NCBI GenBank assembly: GCA_012517475.1
Contig: JAAYUV010000054.1
Location: forward strand, 1-33,888
Source: Peptococcaceae bacterium
GTDB taxonomy: Bacteria > Bacillota > Desulfitobacteriia > Desulfitobacteriales > Syntrophobotulaceae
Direction: 5' to 3'
DNA: 33,888 bases
Part shown: positions 26,142 through 33,888 of the stretch, piece by piece
How positions within the stretch are numbered: the first letter of the stretch is position 1
Layout of the letters: each line of letters starts with the position of its first letter
Position numbers and translations under genes: made by a program
Notes under the pieces: generated by a model
The model's database searches: none
What the model was told of the DNA's origin: nothing
Seen by the model: only the letters and a program-made list of their open reading frames with translations

Positions 26142-27200
26142 TCAATTTTGGATTTTACAGGGTTTATAAACCGCACGGAGAAAATTAGCTCTTTCAAAAT
26201 TGACGAAATGCCCGTCCAAAGGCCTCTCCGTTTTATATTGCAGACAACCATGCAGAGAATTTACAAGCAAAGAAACGAACCCCGCCTCAATCTTTGGCAA
26301 TATTCCCATATCAATACCCAGCTGGTCTTCAGAAAGAAGACCAAATGTCTCTTCCGATGTAAGAAGCCGGGCATTCTCTAAAGTTCCGCGCGCCCGCCAT
26401 ACTTTGTCCTCGGTAATTAAAGGAGCTTCCTTTTTTAGTATCTCACGGGCCTGGAGCTCGTGTTCCACAAGTTGTTGTGTTACTGCTTCCAGGTGAGTAA
26501 GGGTATCTTCTTCCGCCTTTCCAAATGTAACCTGATTGGAGATCTGAAAGATATTCCCGAAAGCTCTCGAACCTTCTCCATAAAGACCTCGAACCGCCAA
26601 CCCCAATGGGGCAAGTGCTCCCAAGACTTGTTGAACCTGATTCGTTAATACCAATGCGGGCAGGTGTACCATAACCGATACTCTCAGCCCTGTTCCCACA
26701 TTGGTCGGACAAGAGGTCAGGTATCCAAACTTATCTTTGTAAGCTAAATCCAGCTTGCTTTCCAGATGGTCGTCGATCACATCCGCTAAGCGAAAAGCTT
26801 CTCTTAGATGGCTTCCGGGAAGAAGAACCTGTATGCGCAAATGATCTTCCTCATTGACCATAATGGAAACTTTATGACTTTCTGAAATTGCCACACCTTT
26901 TGCCAGATTAAATTCGGCAAAGGCAGGGCTTATAAGGTGTTTTTCAATTAATACTCTTTTTTCAATACGAGATAATTGGTTTAAGGGGAGATAGAACAGC
27001 TTTTCCCCCTCCAGACTGAAATTCTCTATGGGACTGAGAATCAAATCTTCAACTTGGGCAGCCTCTTCCTCAGTCATAGCGTGGGGATAAGACAGTCCGT
27101 CAAGATTTCTGGCAAGTCTGACCCTCGTACTTAAAACGATGGGAAGTTCCCCTTCCTGCATCCAAAAGCTGTCTTTAGAAAGCAGTTCCCGATTGCTCAC
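26142..27200 (-). CDS. mcsB: Protein-arginine kinase McsB
   Basis: This is a guanido-kinase-like enzyme that phosphorylates protein arginines and so marks them for ClpCP, with McsA as activator. The 352-residue protein has [10 protein letters not shown] at 24-33, [11 protein letters not shown] at 114-124 and the catalytic cysteine C164 in [13 protein letters not shown], all as in the creatine-kinase fold. The allosteric phosphoarginine-sensing RDxxRA motif of Bacillus McsB is only partly kept: the C-terminus reads ANFLRA at 338-343. The start overlaps the mcsA end by four bases. CtsR represses the operon and active McsB relieves that repression in Bacilli. Confidence 0.93.
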   Translation of the reverse strand: MSNRELLSKDSFWMQEGELPIVLSTRVRLARNLDGLSYPHAMTEEEAAQVEDLILSPIENFSLEGEKLFYLPLNQLSRIEKRVLIEKHLISPAFAEFNLAKGVAISESHKVSIMVNEEDHLRIQVLLPGSHLREAFRLADVIDDHLESKLDLAYKDKFGYLTSCPTNVGTGLRVSVMVHLPALVLTNQVQQVLGALAPLGLAVRGLYGEGSRAFGNIFQISNQVTFGKAEEDTLTHLEAVTQQLVEHELQAREILKKEAPLITEDKVWRARGTLENARLLTSEETFGLLSEDQLGIDMGILPKIEAGFVSLLVNSLHGCLQYKTERPLDGHFVNFERANFLRAVYKPCKIQN

Positions 27201-27721
27201 TTATCCTCACCACCCGACATTTTATCCAATTCTCTTATTCTATCCCGAACCAGAGCCGCCTCCTCAAATTCTTCCTTTGTTATAAGCTCCTGCAGTTTTT
27301 CCCTCAATTGTGCAAGTTCCCGTTTACTGCGGGAAGCTGAACCACCCCTTGCAGGAGCCTTTCCGACATGAGTGCCGGCGCCTTGTATTCTTCTTAACAG
27401 CAATTCTATTTGGGGCTCAAATTTTTCGTAACATTTGCTGCATCCCAGTCTTCCTGCCTGCTGGATTTGTAAAAATGTTCTCCCGCACCCCGGACATTTT
27501 TCCTGCTGGAGTTGATCGACGGTTGAATCTGATTTATCAATGGGATGCATTCCAAAAATAGCCTGCAGAAAGTCGGAGACCATCCCGGGATAAAGGCTAT
27601 ATCCGAATCCCTGTACCTTTTGAGCGCATTCCTGACATAAATGTATTTGAGTGGCTTGACCATTCACAATTTTTGTTAGGTGGATGGTAGATTCCCTCTG
27701 ATTGCAATTTTGGCAAAGCAT
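27197..27721 (-). CDS. mcsA: McsA, activator of the McsB arginine kinase
   Basis: This small zinc-binding partner of McsB works in the heat-shock response and, in Bacillus, in metal stress. The 174-residue protein has four CxxC pairs (CQNC at the N-terminus, CQEC, CPGC and CSKC), followed by a C-terminal UVR motif ([28 protein letters not shown]) that binds ClpC-type partners. The start at 27721 was chosen because GGGAGGG lies seven bases upstream; the longer frame adds twelve unlike residues. It follows ctsR by 54 bases and overlaps mcsB. Confidence 0.93.
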   Translation of the reverse strand: MLCQNCNQRESTIHLTKIVNGQATQIHLCQECAQKVQGFGYSLYPGMVSDFLQAIFGMHPIDKSDSTVDQLQQEKCPGCGRTFLQIQQAGRLGCSKCYEKFEPQIELLLRRIQGAGTHVGKAPARGGSASRSKRELAQLREKLQELITKEEFEEAALVRDRIRELDKMSGGEDK

Positions 27722-27775
27722 AATTAATCCCTCCCAAAAAGAGATACGACCGATCACGTGAAGTTATGACCGATG

Positions 27776-28249
27776 TCAGATATTAATATCATCCCTGCAC
27801 ATATTGGCGAGAATTTCTTTCATCATTCTGGCCCTTAGTATCTCGGGAGAAGGTACAATTTCATCCAAAATCCTATCGGCAAAAATACTTTTGATCAGAA
27901 TTGCTTCTCTCTTGGTGAAGATTTCTTCCTCCTCCAAACGCTCAATTAAGTTATTTGCCCTATCCTGAGACAACTCATCCCCGATCAATTCGGCCATTAA
28001 ACGCTGGAATTTCCCCTCCGGGTCCAGGCCAAGTCTGACAATCCTCAAATATCCGCCTCCGCCCCTGCGGCTTTCTACCAAATATCCTCTCTCTGCGGTA
28101 AACCTTGTTGTCAGCACATAGTTTATCTGGGATGGAGCACAGGAGAAAGTATCTGCCAGAAACCCCCGCTGGAGTATGATATATCCCTCTTCAGCCTGCC
28201 CTAAGACCTTTTTCAGGTATTCTTCGATACGATCGGCCAAATTACTCAT
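27776..28249 (-). CDS. ctsR: Heat-shock transcriptional repressor CtsR
   Basis: This is a DNA-binding thermosensor that represses the clpC operon and other protease genes by binding GGTCAAA-type direct repeats. The 157-residue protein has the N-terminal winged helix (LADRIEEYLKKVL, FLADTFSCAPSQINYVLTTRFT) and the glycine-rich wing RRGGGGYLRI, which senses temperature in Bacilli. Its C-terminal dimerisation region contains RDEIVPSP-like sequence (RILDEIVPSPEILRARMMKEI). GAGGAATG precedes the ATG. Three candidate CtsR sites lie immediately upstream, so it is autoregulated. Confidence 0.94.
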   Translation of the reverse strand: MSNLADRIEEYLKKVLGQAEEGYIILQRGFLADTFSCAPSQINYVLTTRFTAERGYLVESRRGGGGYLRIVRLGLDPEGKFQRLMAELIGDELSQDRANNLIERLEEEEIFTKREAILIKSIFADRILDEIVPSPEILRARMMKEILANMCRDDINI

Positions 28250-28269
28250 TTTTCATTCCTCACTTTTCT

Positions 28270-28332
28270 ATTGACCATCACTGACTTTGTGACCTTTATT
28301 GACCTTTAACTCTATTCTAACCTTTTTTGACC
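28270..28332 (-). promoter_or_regulatory. Three CtsR operators upstream of ctsR
   Basis: On the minus strand, pairs of GGTCAAA-like heptads are separated by three bases: GGTCAAA-AAA-GGTTAGA (28332-28316), GGTCAAT-AAA-GGTCACA (28304-28288) and AGTCAGT-GAT-GGTCAAT (28286-28270). The known CtsR box is two GGTCAAA repeats with a 3-base spacer. The first overlaps the -10 element and the others lie just downstream of the transcription start. Confidence 0.8.
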
Positions 28333-28341
28333 TTTTTGCAA
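28314..28341 (-). promoter_or_regulatory. Promoter of the ctsR-mcsA-mcsB-clpC-radA operon
   Basis: TTGCAA (28341-28336) and TAGAAT (28319-28314) are 16 bases apart on the minus strand. A CtsR box fills most of the spacer and touches the -10 element, which explains direct repression. Confidence 0.65.
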
Positions 28342-28376
28342 ACTACTTTTGTTCATTTGTTTATAAAAAAATTTCT

Positions 28377-28411
28377 AAAAAAGGCAAATCTTCTTGAGAT
28401 TTGCCTTTTTT
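28377..28411 (-). terminator. Terminator after the acidic membrane protein gene
   Basis: A perfect 15-bp stem (28377-28391 with 28397-28411) with a 5-base loop is followed by TTTTTTAGAAATTTTTTT on the minus strand. It insulates the heat-shock operon from the upstream gene. Confidence 0.88.
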
Positions 28412-28457
28412 AAATATAATTCTTTCATTTATTCACCAAAACACGGAGAAGTCTGTA

Positions 28458-29153
28458 TTATCTGCTTAGAAAATAGTACCAGAATCCAAAGGTAGCAATT
28501 CCAACCACAATCAGCAAAATAATCAGTTTCATTCCTCCGAAAGAAGATTCTTTCTCTTCATCAGTCTCATCACCGATAATCATATCCCCGATCCCACGCC
28601 CAGTACCCCTGGCGGTAGAAATTTCATTCCGGAAAATCCTGGTTTGTAATAAATCTTCCTTCTGCCCAAGAACTGAAAAACTATTCCTTTCTTCTCCCCC
28701 GACTTCCTTTTCTTCCCGAATGATTGATTCAAGACGGTTATCCTCTTCTGTCGAAGCAGCTTGTGATAAAAATGCCGGTTCAAGCTCCCGCTCAAAATGA
28801 CCGAAATCAATCTGTGTATCTTTAATTATAGAATGATTGCTTTCTATAGGTGGTTTTTCCGGCTTTAAAGAAACTTTTCCCTCACCAAGAAGAATAGCAC
28901 GCACATCCTCTTCATCATGTTCTTTGATAAGCGGCGCCCGTTCTTCCATTTTAGGTTGTTTGGCTTTGGCAGAGGCTTCTTTGATAATTTCTTCTATATC
29001 TATTTCCGGACTATCGTCTTTTTCCGGTAATCTTTTCATCGAATTGGCGTTATCAGATGATAACTTGGATTCAATATCGTTCCAGTATAGACCTCCTTCC
29101 AGGAGTTGCTTTATTTCTTCAGGATCCAACCAGATCTCCTTTTCCTTCATCAT
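28458..29153 (-). CDS. Unrecognised acidic protein with a C-terminal membrane anchor
   Basis: I do not recognise this 231-residue protein. It is strongly acidic and largely low-complexity (many Glu, Lys and Ser), with the N-terminal segment WLDPEEIKQLLEGGLYWNDIE looking the most ordered. One hydrophobic stretch at the very end (LIILLIVVGIATFGFWYYFL) would anchor it with the bulk in the cytoplasm, a tail-anchored layout. There is no signal peptide and no cysteine. GGGGG lies nine bases before the ATG. It is a single gene with its own terminator, next to but separate from the ctsR operon. No function should be assumed. Confidence 0.7.
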   Translation of the reverse strand: MMKEKEIWLDPEEIKQLLEGGLYWNDIESKLSSDNANSMKRLPEKDDSPEIDIEEIIKEASAKAKQPKMEERAPLIKEHDEEDVRAILLGEGKVSLKPEKPPIESNHSIIKDTQIDFGHFERELEPAFLSQAASTEEDNRLESIIREEKEVGGEERNSFSVLGQKEDLLQTRIFRNEISTARGTGRGIGDMIIGDETDEEKESSFGGMKLIILLIVVGIATFGFWYYFLSR

Positions 29154-29325
29154 TAATATAATCCCCCATTAGGTTGAAAAATCACGATTTAGTCGATCAT
29201 TAGTAGTTCTACAAAGAAATATATAATCCTTTTGAAGGAACCCTTAAATACAAAAATATGATATGTTAGTCCTATATGCTACAATATATCTCAGGCATTA
29301 TCCATTGAGGAAAGAAGGTTTTAAT

Positions 29326-29928
29326 ATGCCGCAAACCTATACGGAATTTAATTTTTGCCCGATTTGTGGCGTCAGATTAGAAATTATGCCCATCGAAGGC
29401 AAAATGAGAAAGAAATGCCTTTGCTGCAATTATATTCATTGGGGCGAATACTCTCTAGGGGTAGGAGGAGTCCTTCTTCAAGCAGGAAAAGGCCTTATCG
29501 TACAACGTGCCATCAACCCAGGCCGTGGAAGATGGACCATCCCCGGCGGCTATGTGGAACAAAATGAAAAAATTGCTGATGCTGTAGTAAGGGAAGTGAA
29601 GGAAGAAACCGGTCTTCTTACAGAACCTGTCAGCATTTTAGCAGTCAAAGACCGGCCGGAAGATCTTCCCGGTGTTAAACATGACATCTATATTGTATTC
29701 TTGCTTCGTTATGTGGGGGGTAAGCTTATCCCCGATCCGGGCGAAGTGTTGCAGGCCGGTTTCTATTCCCCTGAGGAATGTGCAGGATTTAACATTGCTC
29801 CTTTAAGTCTTCACGTCATGAGTAAAGCAATTGAATACATGAAGGAAGGATCTATTAACCCCGGTTTTGTATGGAAAGAGGATATTCAGATCGTTGGTGC
29901 ATTGTCTGAGCTATTTACTTTGCCTTAA
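29326..29928 (+). CDS. Nudix hydrolase with N-terminal zinc ribbon
   Basis: This enzyme probably hydrolyses a nucleoside-diphosphate derivative. The 200-residue protein begins with a small CxxC...CxxC ribbon (NFCPICG and KCLCCNYIHW) and then carries a complete Nudix box from GGYVEQNEKIADAV to REVKEETGLL, including the REVKEE catalytic glutamates. This zinc-ribbon plus Nudix arrangement is seen in NudC-like and ADP-ribose-type hydrolases; the substrate is not clear. The start at 29326 fits the ribbon at the N-terminus, with GAAAGAAGG nearby; a longer frame adds 21 unlike residues. The gene is convergent with the DUF3810-like gene, and no terminator lies in the 29 bases between them. Confidence 0.85.
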   Translation: MPQTYTEFNFCPICGVRLEIMPIEGKMRKKCLCCNYIHWGEYSLGVGGVLLQAGKGLIVQRAINPGRGRWTIPGGYVEQNEKIADAVVREVKEETGLLTEPVSILAVKDRPEDLPGVKHDIYIVFLLRYVGGKLIPDPGEVLQAGFYSPEECAGFNIAPLSLHVMSKAIEYMKEGSINPGFVWKEDIQIVGALSELFTLP

Positions 29929-29957
29929 TGATAAAGGAGATTTATAGACCATCCAAA

Positions 29958-31067
29958 CTACAGCAGAAACTTTTTACCCGGATCTGCGTTCTGTTCTGCC
30001 AGAAGCAAGTCCACCATGCGCCCGTAACTTGCCACTCCTTCTTCCTGGCGGTTGCTTTTAAGATAGGTGTCATTGACATCGGAGGTAAATTCCTCCACCC
30101 GGCCTTCATATTGCTTCCAATACTGTGAAATAGCCTGCAGGTCCCTGCGCAGGCCGGCTCCATATTTTTTATTGAGCTCGTAGGCCTTAGGCGGGTTATT
30201 GTCAAAAAGTGCGTTGGAAGCATACATTAGCGCCAATATTGTTCCGGAATATTGAAATGCCGCATTATCACTGCTGCTGCAAGTAACCCAGGCCAGATAG
30301 TTGGCCTCATCTTCACGGGCAAACCCCCTCTGATGGGCCATTTCATGACAGGTTGTAGCGGGGAGAACCGGGTCAGGAATATCGATATTGACATTGGCCT
30401 CTCCGGTAAAAGGAAAGTAGATTCCCGATATCCCGGTATACGACATCAGCCTGGAAAAAAACACGGGCTTGGGCGCACCAAAATTTCCTCCTAACTCAGG
30501 GTATATGGATGCGCCTTTTATGTAAGCCAGCGGAGCCGTCTTCCTGATTTCTGCAAATCCACCTTCCGCTTTCATCACCCCACGCTCATCTTCGGGAAGA
30601 CCCGCTCTTAGACTATTGGCTTTTTGGATTAGCTTTTCGCACAATTGCACCAGTTGCTTCTCGGAAAAGCCTTTTACATGAAAGCCTGCTGTCTCGGCAA
30701 AAGGCAAACGGTTATAATTAAGTCCCCAAATAACAATAAAACTAAAGTAGATTATTCCCAGAAAAATGAGCAGCTGAAAAAGGAACCCAAATAATCCCCT
30801 TTTACCCCCTTTCCTTTTCCTGAAACTTATGATCACACTCTTAAGCAATAGGATTAAGGTACAGAGAAGAAATAACCACACCGTTAATTCCGCCACGGAA
30901 AAAGGAAAGATCCCTGTTACCCGGCTCAAATATCCTGCCAGTGTTTTGGAAAACCATCGGGAATACAAGACCTCAATCGGTTCAGGACGAAAAGAGGTTA
31001 TCCAGGAAATCAAAAAACCCACAGGCCAGAATAACAAAAGCATTATTCTTAGCATCCATTTTTTCAT
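29958..31067 (-). CDS. DUF3810-type membrane protein with a metalloprotease-like HExxH motif
   Basis: This 369-residue protein has an N-terminal membrane half (hydrophobic segments near residues 5-25, 50-75 and 95-120) and a large extracytoplasmic or cytoplasmic domain containing CHEMAHQRGFAREDEANYLAW. HEMAH followed by a downstream glutamate in EDEAN is the gluzincin-like zinc-peptidase pattern, and the whole resembles the DUF3810 family. No substrate is known for the family as far as I recall. It is a monocistronic gene, convergent with the Nudix gene. Confidence 0.75.
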   Translation of the reverse strand: MKKWMLRIMLLLFWPVGFLISWITSFRPEPIEVLYSRWFSKTLAGYLSRVTGIFPFSVAELTVWLFLLCTLILLLKSVIISFRKRKGGKRGLFGFLFQLLIFLGIIYFSFIVIWGLNYNRLPFAETAGFHVKGFSEKQLVQLCEKLIQKANSLRAGLPEDERGVMKAEGGFAEIRKTAPLAYIKGASIYPELGGNFGAPKPVFFSRLMSYTGISGIYFPFTGEANVNIDIPDPVLPATTCHEMAHQRGFAREDEANYLAWVTCSSSDNAAFQYSGTILALMYASNALFDNNPPKAYELNKKYGAGLRRDLQAISQYWKQYEGRVEEFTSDVNDTYLKSNRQEEGVASYGRMVDLLLAEQNADPGKKFLL

Positions 31068-31163
31068 GGTGTTTATTGCACCTCATATCTTCTTTACATG
31101 ATTATACTGCAAAAACATAATTTACTATAATTAAAAATAAACACAAAAGATCAAACTAAACCT

Positions 31164-31571
31164 ATGACAAAAAGATTTTTAATTTATGGATTAATCGGGT
31201 GGTGCTCGGAAATAATCTGGACCGGATTGAATTCGCTTGTGCAGGGCGATCTTCGACTTATGGGTTTTACGAATCTTTGGATGTTTTTCATCTACGGGTG
31301 TGCTGTTTTTCTTGAACCCCTACACGATTACATCTCTGATTGGAGGTGGCCTATCCGCGGATTGTTTTGGCTGATATTGATTTGGGGGATAGAATATATC
31401 AGCGGGTCGCTTCTTCACAGCGTTCTCGGAGTATACCCCTGGCACTATACCGATTCTCTATCGGTAAACGGGCTTATTACTTTCACATTCGCACCGGTCT
31501 GGTTTGTGGGAGGGCTGCTCTTTGAACGAATCCACCGCACTTTAGACATACGACAAATTGCTAAATACTAG
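31164..31571 (+). CDS. Small membrane protein of the CmpB/TMEM229 (putative ABC transporter permease) family
   Basis: This is a 135-residue integral membrane protein with about four hydrophobic segments. The opening FLIYGLIGWCSEIIWTG, the PLHDYI and GIEYISGSLLHSVLG stretches and the WHYTD motif match the PF06541-type family, annotated as putative ABC transporter permease although evidence for that role is thin. No good Shine-Dalgarno lies before the ATG at 31164; a TATAAT at 31126-31131 would give a short leader of about 26 bases. No ATPase partner is adjacent. It is convergent with the YyaL-type gene and followed by a long hairpin. Confidence 0.65.
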   Translation: MTKRFLIYGLIGWCSEIIWTGLNSLVQGDLRLMGFTNLWMFFIYGCAVFLEPLHDYISDWRWPIRGLFWLILIWGIEYISGSLLHSVLGVYPWHYTDSLSVNGLITFTFAPVWFVGGLLFERIHRTLDIRQIAKY

Positions 31572-31586
31572 TATTTTTATAATTCG

Positions 31587-31633
31587 AGGGGCTGCGCAGA
31601 CCTGACAAAAATTGTCCGGTTTGTGCAGCCCCT
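31587..31633. terminator. Long hairpin between convergent genes, probable two-way terminator
   Basis: AGGGGCTGCGCAGAC (31587-31601) pairs with GTTTGTGCAGCCCCT (31619-31633) with two G-U pairs. T tracts are weak on both sides, so it may be an imperfect terminator for both neighbours or simply a stable RNA end structure. Confidence 0.5.
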
Positions 31634-31685
31634 TCTCCATGTCAAGGATGTATTCCTATATATACTGTTTATTCCCGTTGTTTGA

Positions 31686-33888
31686 TTATCTTTTTTCGTT
31701 GAACAAAGTTTTTAACTCCTCCGGCTTATGGACCGGTTCACGGCAGGTAAAATTCCGGCACAGGTATACAGAAAGTTGTTCGGAGATCGGATAGTCTTTT
31801 AGTTTGGGAATCATCTCGCCAACCGTGCCTTCCTGATAAGCAAGAACAGAAAAAGGCCTGAACTCCTCAAAGATTACCTTTTGCATTTCCATGAAGGGTT
31901 TCGAACTTAGCGAACCAGATAACACCAATTCATCGCTTTCCCCCAGATAAAATTGAATTGCCTGGAGTAAAGCCGTATATCCGGAAGGATATTCCTCAAG
32001 ACTCGCTTTAAAGAATGCAAACTGCTTTTCCGCCAGCTCCTGCCACTTTTTATCTCCCGTGATTTTCCACAGCCTGATGAGGTTAACCGCGCTTAAGGAA
32101 TTCCCTGACGGCATGGCCCCATCATAGACTTCTTTAGGTCTTAAAAGGAGATCCTCTGCATCCATGCCTGTGAAATAGTAACCGCCGTTCTCCTGATCAC
32201 GGAAAAGACGCTCTTGATCCTCCTGAAAACGGATAGCTTGTTTGATGTACTCCGGCTTTCCGCACGCCGTGTACAATTCCAATAACCCGCAGATGAAAAA
32301 GGCATAATCGTCAAGGTATCCAAGGTAGCCGGCATCTCCTTCCCGGTAGCGGGCCAGAAGCCTTCCTCTGGGATTAAACATTCTGGAAAAAATGAAGCCT
32401 GCTGCATTTTCAGCTGCCAGAAGGAATGTTTCTCTTTCTGACATGAAATCAGGAATCCCGGTAAAAACCTGTACTCCTTTGGCGAAAGCGGCAATCATCA
32501 GACCATTCCATGAAACAAGGATTTTGTCGTCTTTGGCAGGCCTGATTCGTTTTTCTCTTTCGGCAAACAGGATCTCATGGCAAAAGCTCAGTAATTCTTC
32601 CAATTCGCTGAGTTTTAGTTTATGGCGGTAAGCGATTTCTTCCCAAAGACTAAAAATTTTGTTCGGTATATTCTTTCCTTCATAGTTTCCGTCTTCATTA
32701 ATCCCATAAGCTTCACAGTAAAGATCAACTAATCTCTCTTTATGTTCTAAATAGGGTTCCAGAATCGTCTTCCCTTTTCCGCTTTTTGTTGTTTTACTTA
32801 TTCCTTCCGGCAAAAGCTCCAGACCGTTTAACAAGGCCCGCTTTAATTCCGGTTTACCCCAGACATAATATTTTCCCTCTTCTCCCTCAGAATCAGCATC
32901 TTCCGCACTGTAAAATCCGCCTTCCGGTGAAGTCATATCCCGTAGAATATACTGGAAGATTTGCCTGGCAATCCTTCCGTAGCGTTCTTTTTTTGTCAAT
33001 TGGTAAGCTTCGAGGTAAACAAAAGCTAAGCCGGCATTATCATATAACATTTTTTCAAAGTGAGGGACAAGCCAATAGCGATCCGTGCTGTAACGGGCAA
33101 ACCCAAAGCCGATATGGTCATAGATCCCACCGTCAGCCATGTGGTCCAGTGTTGTTTCCACCATCGACAGGGCCTGGCTATGAGGATTCTCCAGGGAGTA
33201 TCTCAGCAAAAAGCCGAGGTGATGAGGGGTTGGAAATTTCGGCGCACTGCCGAAGCCTCCGAACTTCGAGTCAAAGCTTTTTTCGAGCATGGCATAGCTT
33301 TTGCGGATAACCCCTTTTCCCCAATCAAAGACACTGTCCTTCCCTTCCTGGGCTGAAACGGTGATTCCACTTTCTCTCCGGTTCTCCGTCCGGATTTTCT
33401 TCTCATGATATTGACTGGAAACCGCTTGGTAAAGTTCCTCAGCCGTATTTAGAACCTTATCCTTCTCAGTTTTCCATAACACGGCGATTTGATGGAGAAT
33501 ATCCATGAGTCCCGGTCGTCCGTACTGACTATGTTTGGGAAAGTAAGTCCCCGCAAAAAAAGGCTGTTTATCCGGCGTCAGGATTACGGTGAGAGGCCAT
33601 CCCCCGGCCCCGGTGAGTGCTTGGCAATAAGTCATATACATGTGATCGATATCCGGTCTTTCCTCTCTATCAACCTTGACAGCTATGTAATTGCGGTTAA
33701 GGATTTCAGCCACTTCTTTATCCTCAAAAGACTCCCTTTCCATGACATGGCACCAATGGCATGTAAACTATTAACACTAAGAATACCCAATAGATAGGAA
33801 GACAGGCTTATCTTCCCTCTTGGCTTTCTGAAAAGCTTCCTCACCCCAAGGAAACCAGTCTACCGGGTTATAAGCATGCTGGAGGAGA
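31686..33888 (-). pseudogene. YyaL/DUF255 thioredoxin-domain protein, interrupted by in-frame stops (runs off the right edge)
   Basis: The family has an N-terminal thioredoxin-like domain (DUF255) joined to an alpha/alpha-barrel glycosidase-like region. From 33743 the open frame codes for 685 residues from MERESFEDKEVAEIL through KVDREERPDIDHMYMTY and the barrel repeats to the stop at 31686. The same frame continues upstream to the edge ([19 protein letters not shown], then VFLSIGYS), but 15 extra bases at 33765-33779 place TAG, TAA and TAG between IGYS and the TCHWCHVM motif. No frameshift is involved. Any product starting at the later ATG lacks the CHWC redox site. Either the gene is broken or the bases are a sequencing or assembly error. 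Confidence 0.75.
33765..33779 (-). other. 15-base insertion carrying three stop codons
   Basis: Read on the minus strand these bases are TAGTGTTAATAGTTT. Removing them restores the family sequence SIGYS-TCHWCHVM exactly in frame. The insert begins and is repeated internally with TAGT, which could reflect slippage or an excision footprint. Confidence 0.7.

Noticed and set aside
32786-33310. Plus-strand frame of 174 codons
   Set aside because: Antisense to the conserved YyaL-type coding sequence; composition is that of a shadow frame.

Overview
The window looks like a piece of chromosome from a spore-forming Firmicute, most likely a Clostridia lineage near Peptococcaceae/Desulfitobacteriaceae. 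This rests on the ctsR-mcsA-mcsB-clpC-radA heat-shock block, the yacL-ispD-ispF-gltX-cysS-mrnC-rlmB-sigH block, the sporulation sigma factor SigH, a Tlp-type small spore protein, purine-rich Shine-Dalgarno sites and moderate GC content. The genus is inferred from gene content and protein style, not from a search. No rRNA, CRISPR array or prophage was seen.

Left part (1-11936), transport and accessory genes: the edge of an IS200/IS605-type element (1-250); a four-gene polar amino-acid ABC operon read leftwards (ATPase, PEB1-like lipoprotein, two permeases; 3265-311); a divergent metal-dependent amidohydrolase (3666-4466); a complete branched-chain amino-acid ABC operon livKHMGF (9293-4472); an aromatic-acid-exporter-like membrane protein whose stop codon lies in its own terminator; a tlp spore gene; and a flavin reductase-like protein.

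Middle (12069-21456), core block read leftwards: yacL (PIN/TRAM), ispD, ispF, gltX, cysS, mrnC, thyA, folA, rlmB, sigH, then tRNA-Thr(TGT), tRNA-Tyr(GTA) and initiator tRNA-Met(CAT) with their own promoter and terminator. The dTMP/folate pair thyA-folA sits inside the conserved mrnC-rlmB junction. disA, normally between radA and yacL, and the usual cysE and yacP are absent from this stretch.

Right part (21659-33888): an inverted small cysteine-containing protein gene with a near-perfect sigma-A promoter; radA, clpC, mcsB, mcsA and ctsR behind a promoter overlapped by three CtsR-type operators; an unrecognised acidic protein with a C-terminal membrane anchor; a Nudix hydrolase; a DUF3810-type membrane metalloprotease-like protein; a small membrane protein of the CmpB/TMEM229 type; and, running off the right edge, a YyaL/DUF255 thioredoxin-domain gene interrupted by a 15-base in-frame insertion carrying three stop codons immediately before its CHWC redox motif.

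Most of the window is ordinary housekeeping and transport DNA. The points that most deserve a second look are the stop-bearing insertion, the CtsR operator array, the gene replacing disA with its overlapping seven-codon upstream ORF, and several unexplained repeats and palindromes in the transporter control regions. I did not find convincing evidence of a wholly new multi-gene system.
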